From: Angiostrongylus vasorum | Lineage: Eukaryota > Nematoda > Chromadorea > Rhabditida > Metastrongylidae | Assembly (NCBI GenBank): GCA_018806985.1 | Contig: JADANN010000125.1 | Location: forward strand, 62,001 to 126,000 | DNA: 64,000 nucleotides | Direction: 5' to 3' | Part shown: positions 39,480-52,799 of the stretch, piece by piece | How the letters are laid out: every line of letters begins with the position of its first letter | Position numbering within the stretch: the stretch's first letter is position 1 | Translations under genes and position numbers: made by a program | Notes under the pieces: generated by a model | The model's input: the letters and a program-made list of their open reading frames with translations, nothing else | The model's database searches: none | What the model was told of the DNA's origin: nothing

Positions 39480-42400
39480 ATGCGGACTAGCAGTTCTTCT
39501 TCGCTCGCATCTGCTGCTGTACTTGATGAAGTGGTAGCGGGATCATCGTCGACGATGGTACCGTCCGAGAATCCGGAGTATATGCGGACTCTGCGACAAT
39601 ATGGTCGCTACTTTTCCACTAGGCTTGTTCAGGTACTGCTGTTGCTCCCATTTCATTCGTTATATCCATATTTAACTTACTTTTTTAAGTTTTGTCATTT
39701 ATTTTGCTATTGCACTTTGTAACATCCCTAGCAATAACCTAATGTTGAAACGTTAATGGGAATGGAATGCGCAAGCAGGAAGTATGTGGTTTTAGCGGTG
39801 TGATTCAGTTAAAAAGATAGAATAAGGAGGTAGGTAGAGGAGATAGAATCATTATGTAATGCTCTGCAAGATGTTAAATGGTTATAATATGTTGGTCTTG
39901 AATAATTTCCCACCTAATGGATGGATTTGTTCTCGGGTGTTTAACTGCTGGGCAAGGGAATGGAAAGGTGGAAGTCTTGGAACGAGTTGCTTCAAACTCC
40001 GAATAGGAAGTTTTGCTACGCAAGCAGCTTAACGTTTCAGTGGAATCATACTGCGACTCTTAATGATTACACTCCGGTCGAGTGTGAAGTAAGTATTGTA
40101 GTACATTGAGGTCCATTCCATTAGTCAACAGCAAAGAAGGTTGTGATGCGATCTCTCCACTAGTTTCCTTGTTTTGTCCTACTCTGTGTAATCCTTCATA
40201 AGAAATGTTGAGCTAGGTATGCGGTGTTTATTATCTGGGTGACTGGTGGATTTTTGAAAACCGCTTTTTATCGAGTCTGGGTGTGAATATTCAGTATTGT
40301 TACAATTCTCAAAAGCGACTTCCTGTTATCATCGGCATTGATCGGTAACTCGCCGTTCTCTTGATAAGCAGACACGAGGTTGTTATTTATACTCATTCTT
40401 TACAAAAGCTGCCGTTTCTTTGGATTTCACCTTTATTAGAGCCTGGAATGGTCATGTTGACTGTAATATAGTCAGCCAGATACCTTCATAACCCAGGCGG
40501 AAAAACCACGAAACCTACATTTCAATGGTATTGGAAACAAGATAGCTTCTTCACATACACAACCACTACTTTGTAGTGTGTCGCATCGTCAAGCCAGCAG
40601 GAAACTATTGCAAAACAGTCTTGTCGGTAACGCTTTGGCGGCTTCGCTTGCTTCAAAACCGTCGTAGAATTCGTTATGAGCAATGTTAATATATAAGGAA
40701 TTCTCACGAGCTGCTCTTGTTGTTGTTGCCGTTGTTGTTGTCGTGATTCTTTGGCTGAGGTTTCGGCGACTTCACCTTCCTGGAGAGCCTGGACGAATTC
40801 TCTGTAGCGCTATTTTATGCACATTTAATAATTACACACAGAATTCACCACCCACAGGTACACCGTCCTTCTAAGTATTCAAGTCTGCTTGTTTAATTAA
40901 AAATTTTCGGCTTTAAGTTGTTTAGTTGCTAGTTTCCTCTTCTCTATATTGTTCTGTAGTGGTGCGTGAACAAACCTGTGTCGGCGTATAATCTTTCTTT
41001 TTGAGTTTTTTTACTCACATTCCATACTGTTTGCATGTTTTTGCTATTCTAGATAACCCTCCCTGGTTTTCCTATCTTTTTTTCTTGTAGTATTCGACAT
41101 TATCCGATGCGTCTTCTCTTCAATCTTTTTCTTATATTTGTTTGCCCTATAAATTTTTCATGGCTTTGTTGTATCAAATAACCCACTTATTACTTTAGTA
41201 ACTGAGTGGCTCAGTAACACTTCTAAGGCAGCACACCCATTTTTGATCGTGTGACATTACCTTTTTCTTTAATCAGAGAGGTTTTGAGCTAACCTTTTTT
41301 GTGAAGCGGTAATTTTCACTTTGGAACTTTGAGGCGTCCGTTCTATAGTTTATGATCTCTTAGATTTTTAGGTTAAATGCGCTGCGTGTTAAAAAATTTG
41401 CGAAGTCCGAATTTCTGAAAAATCCGTTAAGTATTTATTGTTATGTTGTAATCAAAGAACGACTTCTCGTGTTCTGAATTCTGTTTGGCTTTTCACAGGG
41501 TATTGTACTACTAAGGCCAGTAAGTAATCTTCGAGCTCATTAATGGTAGAAGACTTCAGAGCTCCAAATAAGAAAGTGATGTTCTGCACCGAAGCGTCTT
41601 AATCTTTCTGACATTGCTTTCTTTTTTTATGAGAACGGCGTAATAGTCATCCTCCCATGTAGATGCTTGTGTTTCGTCTTATTAGAGAATGCATTGTAAA
41701 TAAGTAAATTAACGTCTTCTTTGAGGTGGTGTCACCTTTCGATTTCTTTCCCACGATTTACTGCTGAATCGGTAGTCTTCTGGAGTAATGGACATTATCT
41801 TTAAGAAGATCGTTTCCATGACTGCCTGCTTCAAACCAAGGATGTGTATGCACTGTAGACAAAGTGGTTGACGCTTGCGAAGTCTGGTACGTTTTCTCGT
41901 GGCTGAAAACTGAAAGCTTAGAGAACATCAAGATCAAACACATCATTTGAGAAATATACGTTCCGTCGGCAATCATCACTCATTTTTCTCTGATGTTTGC
42001 TGTTTACCCCTCCTTTACCGCTGCCAGAGTCATGTTTAACAGGCTAAACAGAGCAGTTGCCGAAGGAAAGGTATACGAACAACTAGGATTTAGGGAAGCT
42101 AATGCTGGACGGATTCTGACGGGCCTTTGCCAGTCGAATCTTGCAAATGTGTTGCTGTTTCACTAATCCCCAAAATTTGGCAATTAGACCTTTATATAAT
42201 ATTAAAGATTATGCTTTCGGCGTTAATGAGACATGCATACGACTTCATCAAGCGTCTTTCGAGCTGCTTGAATTCATATTTGGCCTGTATTTGTAGTGGC
42301 TTGCCGGTGTATCAAGTCAGTGCTGCTATCTTCTCAAACAACTCTGGTACTAATCTGGTGAACTCGGTGGGAGGTAAGATTGGCGACCGTGGGGCGTGAA

Positions 42401-45400
42401 ATCGAATCAACGGCCACATCTTTGCCCCAAGGGACCTCTAACCATTGCGCAACCTAGCCGTTTATATAACATATACAGTATAAACAATTACACAATAAAG
42501 AAGTTAATACGCAGAGACAAACAAACAAGGATTAACATCGGCAATAAGAGAGGATAGCTTTTAAACTGGAATGAAGTGTAGGCAACGTATCATGCAAATG
42601 TCTCTCAACCAAGGGCGGCTATGGCAAGTGCTAGTGCTGCAAGGAAGTAGAAGATGAGGATCGTGCTAAATCTTGAAACTCCTTGTCGATTGAAATCAAA
42701 GAGACGTCGAAAGTGCAAGGCGAAGTCGAAGAGACTAATGAAGGTCGAGAGGTGCAACAGGCTCGAGCAAAACTTTTTCGTAATAAACGATGATGAAACA
42801 ACTGAAGTCTCTGAAGAGAACAAGATGCACCTTTGTCACATTCTCTTTAAGGAAGATCTTTGAATCATTTGGTGCAGAACATAAAAAAATCTTCATGAGC
42901 TATGCAAGTGCTTTGTTTGCAGAATTTCATGAATGTGCAGCGACAGTCGTCGACGTGAAGAGAGAAGTTCAACCATAAGTCATGATGATGAGAACATCGT
43001 ACGAAAATCAAAAGCATGGAGTGATCTTCAGCTGCTAAACCATCTTTGTTTCACTGGTGATATGATTCTTATAACGTTAGGAATTCTCTAGGCGTAAAAA
43101 AATGTTGGCGAATTTGACAGTGCATGTGACAGTGGTACAGATTATACCTAGAGAAGGCGGTCGTTAGAAAAAGTTGATGCACTTTTTGAATGCGCTATCT
43201 TTCAATAGTCTTGTTTCATTCGGATGAGGGAAGCGAGAAGTTTCTAACGAAGTCAACAATGGAAGGTTAAGAGCTTTGGTTCGTATGCTATGATGTTGGA
43301 AATTAGTAGAGTATATGAAGCCATCGGACAAAAGTCTCCAGCTATTGTCTCGTGCGTCGTTAAAGGAACATGTCGAGACTGTGGCCATATTTGACCACAA
43401 AGACCATGTATGGGGCGCTGATGGTCTTGTCAAGTATGCCATTCGATGTGCACTGATTGAGGCTTTAGTGGTCGACTGCTTGAATTGCTCAGTCATTGTG
43501 AGAACTCATTGTGAGAACATGTGGTGTAGGCGCGCTAACAGCGCATAGGCTCAGTAATTGTAAAAACAGATTTTTAGTCATTCGTTATCCAAACCATCCA
43601 CGGGTTTTGAGACGTTGAAGCATAAAAACAACGTCGTAGATTCAAACCAAACAGAGGGAGTTCAGAATACTACATGTGTTGGTATCATCTAGATTACGGA
43701 CTTGAGAGCATGTGGATGACTTGAATTGTTTAGGATAATTTAGTGGTGTGTTCGAACTTCTCACTATGTGGATTAAAGCTTATTAGCTTTGAAGATTCCA
43801 ATTCTCCACAAACTACATTCTGCCTCCTTCAACATATCCTGCTTGGATATTTGGATGCTTGGATGGCCCGTCTTCATTGGTTGCGCGGGCCTCAGCATAG
43901 TTTCCATTCTTTCGGTGTTTTGCTGGTTTAGCCATTGTAGTTCCTCGGAGTCCCGAGGTCAGCCTAGCCAAGTCTGCCCCAGGTCGTCACCACCATAGGC
44001 GTTCTTGTGAATTAGAGGGAGATTTGCCACCATGCGACTAGTTTGATACTAGGACGGTGTTGAATCCTGATAGAGGTTTACTCTTAGCTAGGTTTCCTGA
44101 TGGAAACGCTGGACTCTTCTCAACTTGGGAGGCCCTGCTAGGGGTACGAATCCCAGCGCTGTACATCGCATCATGACACCCGGGAACAACTATCCACTGT
44201 GAGGCGGTTAACCGTTGGGAGGTCCATCCTTTTTACGAAAAATTAGGTTTCTAGTTTGGACTGTGTACACTGTGTAAGAGATTTGTTGAAATCAGTGCTT
44301 GCAAATTGTTCCCACAACATATTAGCGTTTTCACGTCAATTTTTTTAAAAGGGAATTATATCACTTCATGGGTATCTTAAAGCTTTAGGTAGTGGTGCAA
44401 TCACGAACTAATGAGAAGTTCAATCTTGAATGTACTTTACCTTCGAATACTCCTGATTGGTTCAATCTTCGAATTGATGAATTGGGCGAGGTGTCTGCTC
44501 AAGTTAAGAGGAGCATCAGCAGGTTATTTTGAACGTAATTTTGCTGAGTTTTTGTAATATATTTATATGTTTTTCAATGGTATGTTTCTATCATCTATTT
44601 CTGAATCTAATAATCTAATATACGGTGCATAATTTCAGCTTTCCACCCGTCATTAAATGTATATCTATCGATTTTTTATTGTATACTTGTGACGGTGAAG
44701 TGTTACCGATGGAAACCTGGTACGTAATTACTGGATCACGAACTTGTTTTGCGTTTAGAAATTTACACTGACTGTATTACAGTGTCGGTATAGATTTTTA
44801 ATAAGTGCACTTTCTTTTACTGTGTCATTTCTGTTCTTATTATTACTAAATCAATATTTGTCGGTCTCCTACTGAAGATTTACGATGGAGAACTATTTCC
44901 AAGTGCTTCATTAATTTTTGCTAAGAGTTTCCTGTTTGCTAAGTCTGTATACCAGAACTTCTTTCAGTCTGCATTTCTTCTGCTTTTCCTTTCTCTCTTG
45001 TTTTTCTGTACCCACCTTGTAGTTTATTCCAACTCAAGACATCCTGTGTTACTGGAAATATAATGAATGTCATTGCTTTGTAGTGGATTCTGTCATACTG
45101 TTTTATATGCATTTGGTCATGCGATTGGTTTTTTACGGGTAGTGGACCTTATATTACTGGAACGACATCAAATCGGAACAAGAATGAATGCTGTTATGGA
45201 GAAATTTGAGAGCAGAATAGCTATCAATTATCTTTAGGACGTTTTCGATCGACGAAGAGGACCAACAAACTAAGTGGGCCAACGATATCAAATCGCAGTT
45301 GTATTTACAATTAAGCGTAATGTTACGGAGCGCAATGGTGGCGGCCAGAATGACGCCGTTGCATAGGTGGGTTCTGTTCAGGAACCTATTGAGAGTTACT

Positions 45401-48400
45401 TGAATAACGACGACCTACTTTAGTACTTCTTTTTACATGTAAGGCGATGAGAACGCTTCGGATGATATTTTCAGGCGCCTAAATTACTGTGCCGACGTAA
45501 CGCTTAATTTCTTTCATCGATTCTGATTTTGCTCTTTTATAGTTTTATAGTTTTTCAGCGTTGTAGTGGTAACGGTGGATTAAGGTCAATCATGTTTTTG
45601 ACAACAACGTTTCTTAGTGGTTTATAACCTCTAAACAGTTAAAAAGTTCAACCCAATACTTTTTTGGTGTTCTTTTTCCTCGTGACTGTTTTTATTCCTT
45701 CATATTATCTAAGAATTTCTGTATTCGGGTTTCTTTCATAGGTACTACGTGAAGAAACAAAGCTGCGACACCTTCGTGATATTGTACAGATTGGGCGAGG
45801 GGTTATCCGAGTTGGATCTTGGAACGGAAGCAAAACGATTAGAACTCGGACGTTTTCCAACACCTGCAGGAGCATTCAGACTAGAAGTCTGTTATCGCAC
45901 TCAAATGGAGAGAGCGTTATCACCCCGTGACGGCCATGAATCTCCAAATCAGGTACATTCTTAAAGAAAACTATGAGTCGTTCAAATATTTAAATTTGGA
46001 ATTCATAAAAGAGTAAGCAAACACGTAATAACAAACCTTATCCTACTTAAGGTGTTTGTAGCGCAGTAGTTAGATATACAGTGTAAAGCACACGGTCATT
46101 GCTTTGATTCCGTGGCTCAAACTACCCACTAGCGCATTCATAGTAGGCGGAAATTTCATGTTAGAATTGTTGTTGGAGTTAAAACGCTTAATAACATTTA
46201 TGGATGTCATTGTGTGGGCAAAATATACACGCATTTGCCTCTGCGATGCTTAAAAGGAGCCGAATATACGGGCCACCACTCAGAGGTCAGTGAAAGTCAA
46301 GCGCTTTATTCTGTGTCTTTTTTTTCTATTTGAGCTGCTTCTACGATGTTAAGCGTCATAAAATACATTGCGGTTCACTAATCAGTGTCATTTTTATATC
46401 TCGTCCAAACTCTACATTTCATTTTCCTCTATAGTTTTCTCTTAGTAATTGTTTCGATTACATAAATAATGCCAACCATTATATATGAAATTTGTAGTCA
46501 TTTCGACTATTGCTTCAAATATTTCTTTGACTTCATAACCTCATTCCGATTCCAGATGAGCATAGTGGTGGCACCGGACGTTGGAACTGCGGTGGGCTCG
46601 CCAACACCATCTTCATATTGTGAGCTGATGAGCGAACTCAGCACAAGCCCGTCAAGCTTGGTAATTTGTTGCTATTAATGGTTTTCCTTACACTAGTACC
46701 TTTTTGCGCATAATTTTCCCTTTTTGTAACCGTTATTACTTTATTTAAGGACTACAGCTGTTCCTCTCTAGTTACTAATTTTTTTTGCAGCCTGCAACAT
46801 CTCCTCCTGATCCAACTAATCAGGCACTCACGCCTGGAAGGTGTGTTTAAGTTAATAGCAAGATAGTGCCTTCCCATTGCTCATTTGAATTCGATACACT
46901 TTTGAAGGTCGCGATCAACTTCTTTGGCTAGCGATGGTGATCCTACGTCGGGAAGTCCAAAACCGAAACAGCATTTGGTGAGGGGATATTCCATTTGCAA
47001 GAATAACTGTTAAAAGAAAGGCTCATTCTCGTTTTGGAGAAAAGTGACTGAATTTTAGTATTTTCCAGGTTGTGCCGAAAAATATGCCATTCGCCAACCT
47101 TTTAACTGTATCATATACAGGAGTGTTATTCCCATTGCCAGAGGAGACAGTTGGACGAAAGAAATGCCGTAAGTCAGATTGCTTGGATTTTTGCATTAAT
47201 TCTCCTGTTATTATGGCATGTGTACATACCTTTACTTATCTCCAGTTTTCCTATTCTATTGTGCACTTGTTTGGTTTATATCGCTTTTTTTTCTTCACTT
47301 TGGTGTTTTGAAGATACCTGTAGCTTCTCGTCATGTTATAGAAATATTATTGCACGTAGGAGCGGATGGGGTAGTGGCAATGATGCCGTTCTTCATGAGC
47401 ACGGTGCTGGTTGATCCCGCCCCGTGCCCACCAAGGCAGTCATCCCCAGAATGTCGGCGAATTAGTGTACGACTTTTCTAGGATCAACTCACTCACTCTA
47501 ATCCACGTGGGACCGTCCCAGCACGGTCTTCCCAGAGCTACACGGAGAATCGGCTTGATCAAGATTTACGGCAATCATAGGCGGATAAAAAACATCAAGC
47601 AGCAGCCAAAGCAACAAGCTAAATGTTCGAAGGCCTTCGTGGACGATGTGTGCGAAGCAACGAATAGAGTGCAAGATATGCTGATGTCCGCACAGTAGAT
47701 TTGAAGACGGGTCGTTCCAAATAAAATAGGATAGAGTAAACAAATAGCATGTAGTTATTGAGATGGGAAGAAATTACTGTAGATTTCAAAATCTTTTAAA
47801 TCAAACGACCTTTAGTTTTGCTATATTCGGATGTGCTTCAAAATATTCCGGCATTCCTCTAATTTTACAACTAAAGTAACATTTAACAAAAGAGATATGA
47901 AAGAACAAATTGGGAAAAGTGCTTGGTTGATTTAGTCGTCTCATTCGAGTGCGACGTTGGCACTCAACATTAGGTGGGACTGAGATAAAGCTCCAATTTT
48001 TCTCTTACACGACGTCGTGCATAGTGTTTTTTATTTCATGCCATGTGGTCTACAACTTTTCCGGGTTTTGAAAAAGTTCGCCCACAGCAAGCATTTCTCC
48101 AACTTTTACGTGATCATGGTCGAAGCTGTTTCATCAAATTGCAGTCGTAAACGTTTTAGATGAACAATATCAACTTCACGTCTGAGGGACGATCTCATGT
48201 AGTTTATCAACCTGATCAGGTTATCTAGTAATTATGTAGTAACTTAAAGAATTCTGACCAAAATGAACTTAAAAAAACTCGAAAGTTTTTGTTCAACTTT
48301 TCGGCGATCGAACAGTTAGAGATAACAACGTGCCTTTTTATCCACTTCTCCGGTTTTGTGGTGGTTTATTTTCGATTTGATCTTGTATGAGTTCTTATGT

Positions 48401-51400
48401 TTCTTCTAAGGACGCGTGCAGCACAGTGTCGGAGGCGCCCTACAACACATATGGGATCGATTACCGCGCCCAATGCTCACCAAAGCCTTACATCCCTCTA
48501 GGGTCGGCAAATTGGTACCAGACTTGTCTTGAAGGATAGCAGCATTGGGTCGATATATCAGTAGGCTACCGCGAGTCATTGTAAAGGTTATATTTGCATT
48601 CACTCACCTCTGATGATGCTTGGTGAAGTCGAATGCATGCCACATCTCTCAAGGATTGATGAACGGCGGGAGCTTTATACTTTACCCTTTGTTCTTCTTT
48701 GGATTTATTAATCTGAAAAGATAAGTTATTCGACGATGATCAATCTTGGAAGGATGCTTCATCTTTTCGACTTCAACAAGCTTCATTAGATGTGATTGAA
48801 TGCATATGTGGCCTATACATCTATGGGTGACCTATCTATGCGTTAAATCAGTTTTGCTATCCTCTCGGACAAATTTGATACCATTTTGCATTCCCGGAGT
48901 GATGGAAGCTTTGGCGAGCGCGGGGCGTGGAATGGAGCCGAAGACTACGTGTGTGTTGAAAAACACCTCTAACCATTGCGCTGCAAGCTTCCAATTTAAT
49001 GACTCAAGTGTGAAAAGTGGCGGATCTTTCAAATGTTTGATCTGGACTTAGTTAAGCACGACGTTGCTTGGAGCCGGTCTCAATGAGGAGGGGAAGGCGG
49101 TCAGCGTAGATTTTGCACTTTAGGGATGTGTTACGCATTGCATCACGTCACGCATACATTAGGCATCATAGAAGTGTGTGCGTGAATGGATATTCGCCCT
49201 GTGTACTAGCTTGTGGAGGCTTATGGATTTACCAGTTTGTTTTTTTTAAGCTGCCGGGCAAATATTGCACTAATTTGCCGACTTGGAAGGCATGGGCCTT
49301 AGTATCTCTTAATACGGAATCAACTAAACGGCTATGCACGTCGCGGAGAAGCTTTAACCATTGCGCTACACACACCTTTAGATATGGACAGGAGATTAAA
49401 CACACCTTAAACTACACTGTTACTCGCCGAAGACGAACATAGGATAGGCTTCAATTTATCTACCACACTGGATTTTTTATGCCTTCATCTATGTATTTAT
49501 AGGTATTTATTAATTTGCTGATAATTGCGCGTACTTGTATAGTATCCTATATGTCGAGCTGACTAAAATTATACGGATAAATTATTGGAAACCTTAGATC
49601 CACTCTAGGAGGAATGCAAAGGGTTTCATTTGAAGAGAATGGTATTTTCTGGATTTCTATAAAGGAATGTTGTCCACTGGGCACCTTTATCCTCCTCTAG
49701 AATGCATACGGGCTTCACTTGTTCTTGGTTTTTTTCACTTGATGGTGATATATGCGATCCATCATTTAGTGTTGCCTGTAGATAGAGCTATGGAATTTTT
49801 GCATGGTATATTTGCCTCTTTCGATATTCTGTTTTGTCCTGTTGAATTTATTACTACTGTCTATCTATTTGCAGCGGTTTTATTTGAACTTTTTGTTTTA
49901 CTCCCACTAGCTGAAATTAAACTTTCCACCAAGATTCTCCAAGGATGCTTGAGGTTGTTTTTTAGCTTCTGAATCGGCGATAGCGGAGGGCAATGGGCAT
50001 ACGCCCTCTCGTTGTGGCTCATTTTCACGATTACTGGACGATGCAGCTGCAGCTGCCGCTGCGTCCACGTCTGAAGCAGAAAACAAAGAAGCTGATGGAG
50101 AGAACCGCTGCGATACAGGTTCAAGCGTGTGCAAGCAGCTAGAACAAATGAGTAAGTTTTATTCCAGAACATTTGTTTCCGTATTCTACTCTAACCACTT
50201 AACAGATTTCAAAACATGCAATGCAGAAGTTTTTAGTCACTTGAACTGTTAAGTCGCGGTTGTTCACGTATATGAGGAAGTTGTTACAAATATGATTTTT
50301 TGCAAAAAATTTGGATATGTCGTCCTATCCGTCATTTAAACGTACTGCCCAGCATGAATAACATGTTATTCGTAAGTGCACAGAAATAAGTTTCTCCTCT
50401 CAGCTTTAAGCAAACGTATCTCAGCAGGTGAACTGGCAGCTATTAGTGTTTATGTATCTTTGACAGTAAGGTAGAAGTTTGCTTATTCTAAGACAATGGA
50501 GTTCCGATTTCATGGATTTCATGCCCACAAAGTGTTTCCTCTATCATTTATCATCGAGATTTGTATTTCGCGCAGCGAAGTAATTAAATAACCTGGATCT
50601 CGTCTAGTATGACAAGATAATGGCTCCGAACGCGCTGTTGATGTATGTAGCGTGGGGGATCGGTTAAAAAACTTCGAAGATTTAAATTTTACTCTCATTT
50701 TTTTTGTTGAGAATTTTCTCATTTGCAAAGACTTAAAATGTTTTGTAACAAAAACAGTAGCATTTGGGGCGATAGGACAATGCTTTTTACAAAGGTTATC
50801 GAGTTCTCAGCTCATGTAGTACTGTAGTTATTAATAATTGTAGTAGTAATCAAATGTATTACTATTTGATGTACTTAGTTAATGTGTTATACTGTTGGTA
50901 ATTCCTAACTAAAGGCAATAGTAGTTAACTTTTCAGATGACGACAATCGTGAAGTAGGTAACATGGAGTCAGAAGAATCTGCGAAGACAAACGTTGAACT
51001 AGACAGTAGCGAGCGGACACTTGTCGACCGTGATAGCGACAGTCAAAGTGGGAGTGTGCGCAAGGGTGACAAGTGTGTTGAAGACCAAAGTGATTCAGTG
51101 GCAACAATCAAGCATTCGGATGGGGATCCTGATGAAGTCATTGGCACGTCGGACGATGACTCTTTCGTGAAGGTTTCTTTTTTTAAATTTGGAACTTTTT
51201 GATTGAAATATGACATACAGCATATTGTTCTGGCAAGGATGCGCACTTTTTTTCCGCTGCGATTGTTTCTATCTTTTCATCGTAATAGATTATACAGATA
51301 CCATTGTTCGGTCGGACATCTGGCGAGGCTGCTCAGGAAGGAGAGCTTGATGTTCATCTAACGGAATTTATGACATCTTGTAAAGCTCCACCTCCACTTC

Positions 51401-51495
51401 TGGCTGTACCCCAAGATTGGGATACGTTGAATGATATTCAGAGTTTAGTGAGTGGTTTTCTACGTATAAAGTAATGTCGCTTAGATAGGGACTTG

Positions 51496-51560
<65 letters not shown>

Positions 51561-51907
51561 TGTGTATGAATGTACATATATGTATGTACATATGTGGACA
51601 CACATATGCATATATATACACATATTTATGTATATATTGGGGCACGTGTTGCGCAGTGGATAGTGCCCTGCAATACACGTGGGATCGGTCCCATGCCCCA
51701 GGCTCATCAAACGCTCTTTCCCTCAGAGTTCGACAAATTGGTACCAGATTTGTCTGGGAAGATAGCAGCACTGACTCGACACGTCAGTAGGCCACTGTCA
51801 GTTATTGTGTAGGTCAGATATGCATGCAGTTACCTCTAACGATACTTATGAAGTTGAATGCGTTGCGCATCGCACATGGGTTGATCAAGGCAAGGAGCTT
51901 TATCGTT

Positions 51908-51950
<43 letters not shown>

Positions 51951-52709
51951 GCGTTGATCTATCTTTGAGTCGTGCGCTATGCATTCGACTTAATTATCTT
52001 TAGAAGTGATTTAATGCATATCCGACCTGTACAACCTCTTACAGTTACCTACCGAGCTACCAACTCAGTGATGCTATCCCCCGGCTATTGTAGTACTTAT
52101 TTGTCAACACCGGAGTGGTGGAAGGTTTGTCGATACTGGCGCTCGAGGTGGAACCAACGACCACGTGTATATTAGAGTTTACCGCCTCATCTTGGCTGGA
52201 ATGTGTTCCTCGTGAGATACATCCCTTGGTAGGGTCTACCAAGGTGAGAAGGAGTCCGGCGTTTCCTACAGGAAGCCCAGCAAAGAGTGAACCAGTACCA
52301 GGATCCGTCACCGTCCTGGTACCAAACTAGTTGCATGGTGACAAATGCCCTTCTGGTCCGCAGGGACACCGACTGCCTGCTGTGGTGACGACCTGTGCAG
52401 GCTTTGGTGGTCGACCTCAGGACTCCGGGGAACCACAATGGCTAAGCCAGCAAAACTCCGAAAAAATGGAGATTGTGCTGGGGCCCGCACAACCAGTGAC
52501 GGCGGGCCATCTAAGTATCTGGTACTTTACGACATTTTGTTTGTACAGCTCGAGCTTTTTCCTGTGCTTGTTTTATGTGTCATCAATTCTTTCTTGTTTT
52601 ATTCACTTTTGTGGCTAGATACTTTTAGTTGGAGCAGTTTTCACTAAAGCAAAGCGTGTTCGACAAGTTTGTGGCCGAAGTGCGCGAGCATGGTGATGGC
52701 AACGACTGA
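39480..52709 (+). CDS. ATG13: Autophagy-related protein 13 (HORMA domain)
   Basis: Regulatory subunit of the ULK1/Atg1 autophagy-initiation kinase complex (C. elegans counterpart EPG-1), cytosolic. Exons: 39480-39632, 44389-44522, 44639-44719, 45238-45366, 45742-45952, 46556-46660, 46791-46840, 46908-46977, 47069-47168, 49966-50151, 50937-51172, 51298-51447, 52629-52709. All phases agree; total 1,686 nt, 561 residues. HORMA landmarks are in the family order: [29 protein letters not shown], a [19 protein letters not shown] helix, [20 protein letters not shown], and [20 protein letters not shown] Ser/Pro-rich linker follows, then [17 protein letters not shown], an acidic Ser-rich stretch, DDDSFVKIPLFG, and a terminal [16 protein letters not shown]. 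Introns carry SINE-A, a short RTE-derived element and a (TA)n tract. The last acceptor could be nine bases later, dropping LEQ. Confidence 0.92.
40370..40520. repeat. PLE-type repeat fragment
   Basis: GATAAGCAGACACGAGGTTGT, then TTGGATTTCACCTTTATTAG, AGCCTGGAATGGTCATGTTG and TATAGTCAGCCAGATACC follow the order of the left terminal repeat at 31.87 kb. It lies in ATG13 intron 1. Confidence 0.55.
40700..40800 (-). repeat. Worn ribozyme-like motif in ATG13 intron 1
   Basis: GGCTGAGGTTTCGGCGACTT then CACCTTCCTGGAGAGCC keeps the motif on the minus strand. The hairpin is GGTG-CGCC, with one G-U pair. Confidence 0.45.
42215..42465 (-). repeat. Old SINE-A copy
   Basis: GGCGTTAATGAGACATGCATA at the tail side, GTATCAAGTCAGTGCTGCTA in the body, and CCATTGCGCAACC at the head side. 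It lies in ATG13 intron 1. Confidence 0.6.
43836..44225 (-). mobile_element. Short RTE-derived element
   Basis: CTTGGATATTTGGATGCTTGG at the tail side, a GGTCGTCACCACCATAGGC body, and ACTGTGAGGCGGTTAACCGT at the other end. It lies in ATG13 intron 1, shortly before exon 2. Confidence 0.78.
46050..46320 (+). repeat. Old SINE-A copy
   Basis: The head GTGTTTGTAGCGCAGTAGTT keeps an A-box form and TTGATTCCGTGG sits where the B box would be. The body is heavily changed. The tail GTCAAGCGCTTTATTC follows. It lies in an ATG13 intron. Confidence 0.45.
48411..48690 (+). repeat. SINE-A copy
   Basis: GACGCGTGCAGCACAGTGTCG head and GGCAAATTGGTACCAGACTT body. ATG13 intron. Confidence 0.8.
48735..49000 (-). 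repeat. SINE-A copy, diverged
   Basis: CGACGATGATCAATCTTGGA (tail side), TGTGATTGAATGCATATGTGG body, ACCATTGCGCTGC at the head side. It is 45 bp from the copy at 48.4 kb and in the opposite direction. Confidence 0.65.
49145..49380 (-). repeat. Old SINE-A copy
   Basis: GTGCGTGAATGGATATTCGCC and ACCATTGCGCTACACACACC bracket a worn body. It is the third copy in a row in this ATG13 intron. Confidence 0.45.
51498..51638. repeat. (TA)n / (TATG)n microsatellite
   Basis: An alternating TA tract runs to about 51562, then TATG/CATA-type repeats to 51638. It begins about 50 bases after ATG13 exon 12. Open frames full of Tyr-Ile in this stretch are artefacts. Confidence 0.95.
51640..51913 (+). repeat. 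SINE-A copy inside the TA tract
   Basis: Head GGCACGTGTTGCGCAGTGG, full body, tail GGAGCTTTATCGTTTTA. TA repeats lie on both sides (to 51638 and 51916-51949), so insertion into a TA microsatellite is likely. Confidence 0.82.
51960..52185 (-). repeat. SINE-A fragment, diverged
   Basis: TGCGCTATGCATTCGACTTAA and AAGTGATTTAATGCATATCC match the SINE-A 3' half. The head is replaced near 52175 by the next element. Confidence 0.6.
52180..52525 (+). mobile_element. Short RTE-derived element
   Basis: From TTTACCGCCTCATCTTGGC to GGGCCATCTAAGTATCTGG. It lies in the last ATG13 intron, directly after the SINE-A fragment. Confidence 0.78.
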
Positions 52710-52799
52710 GATCGTCTTTACATTTTTGGGTATTTTAGGGTTGTTTTTACAAATTCGATAGGATCCATAGGTCTAAGAAATAGTTACAATTGTACTAAA

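Noticed and set aside
51368..51812. Tyr-Ile repeat proteins on both strands
   Set aside because: Translation of the TA/TATG microsatellite.
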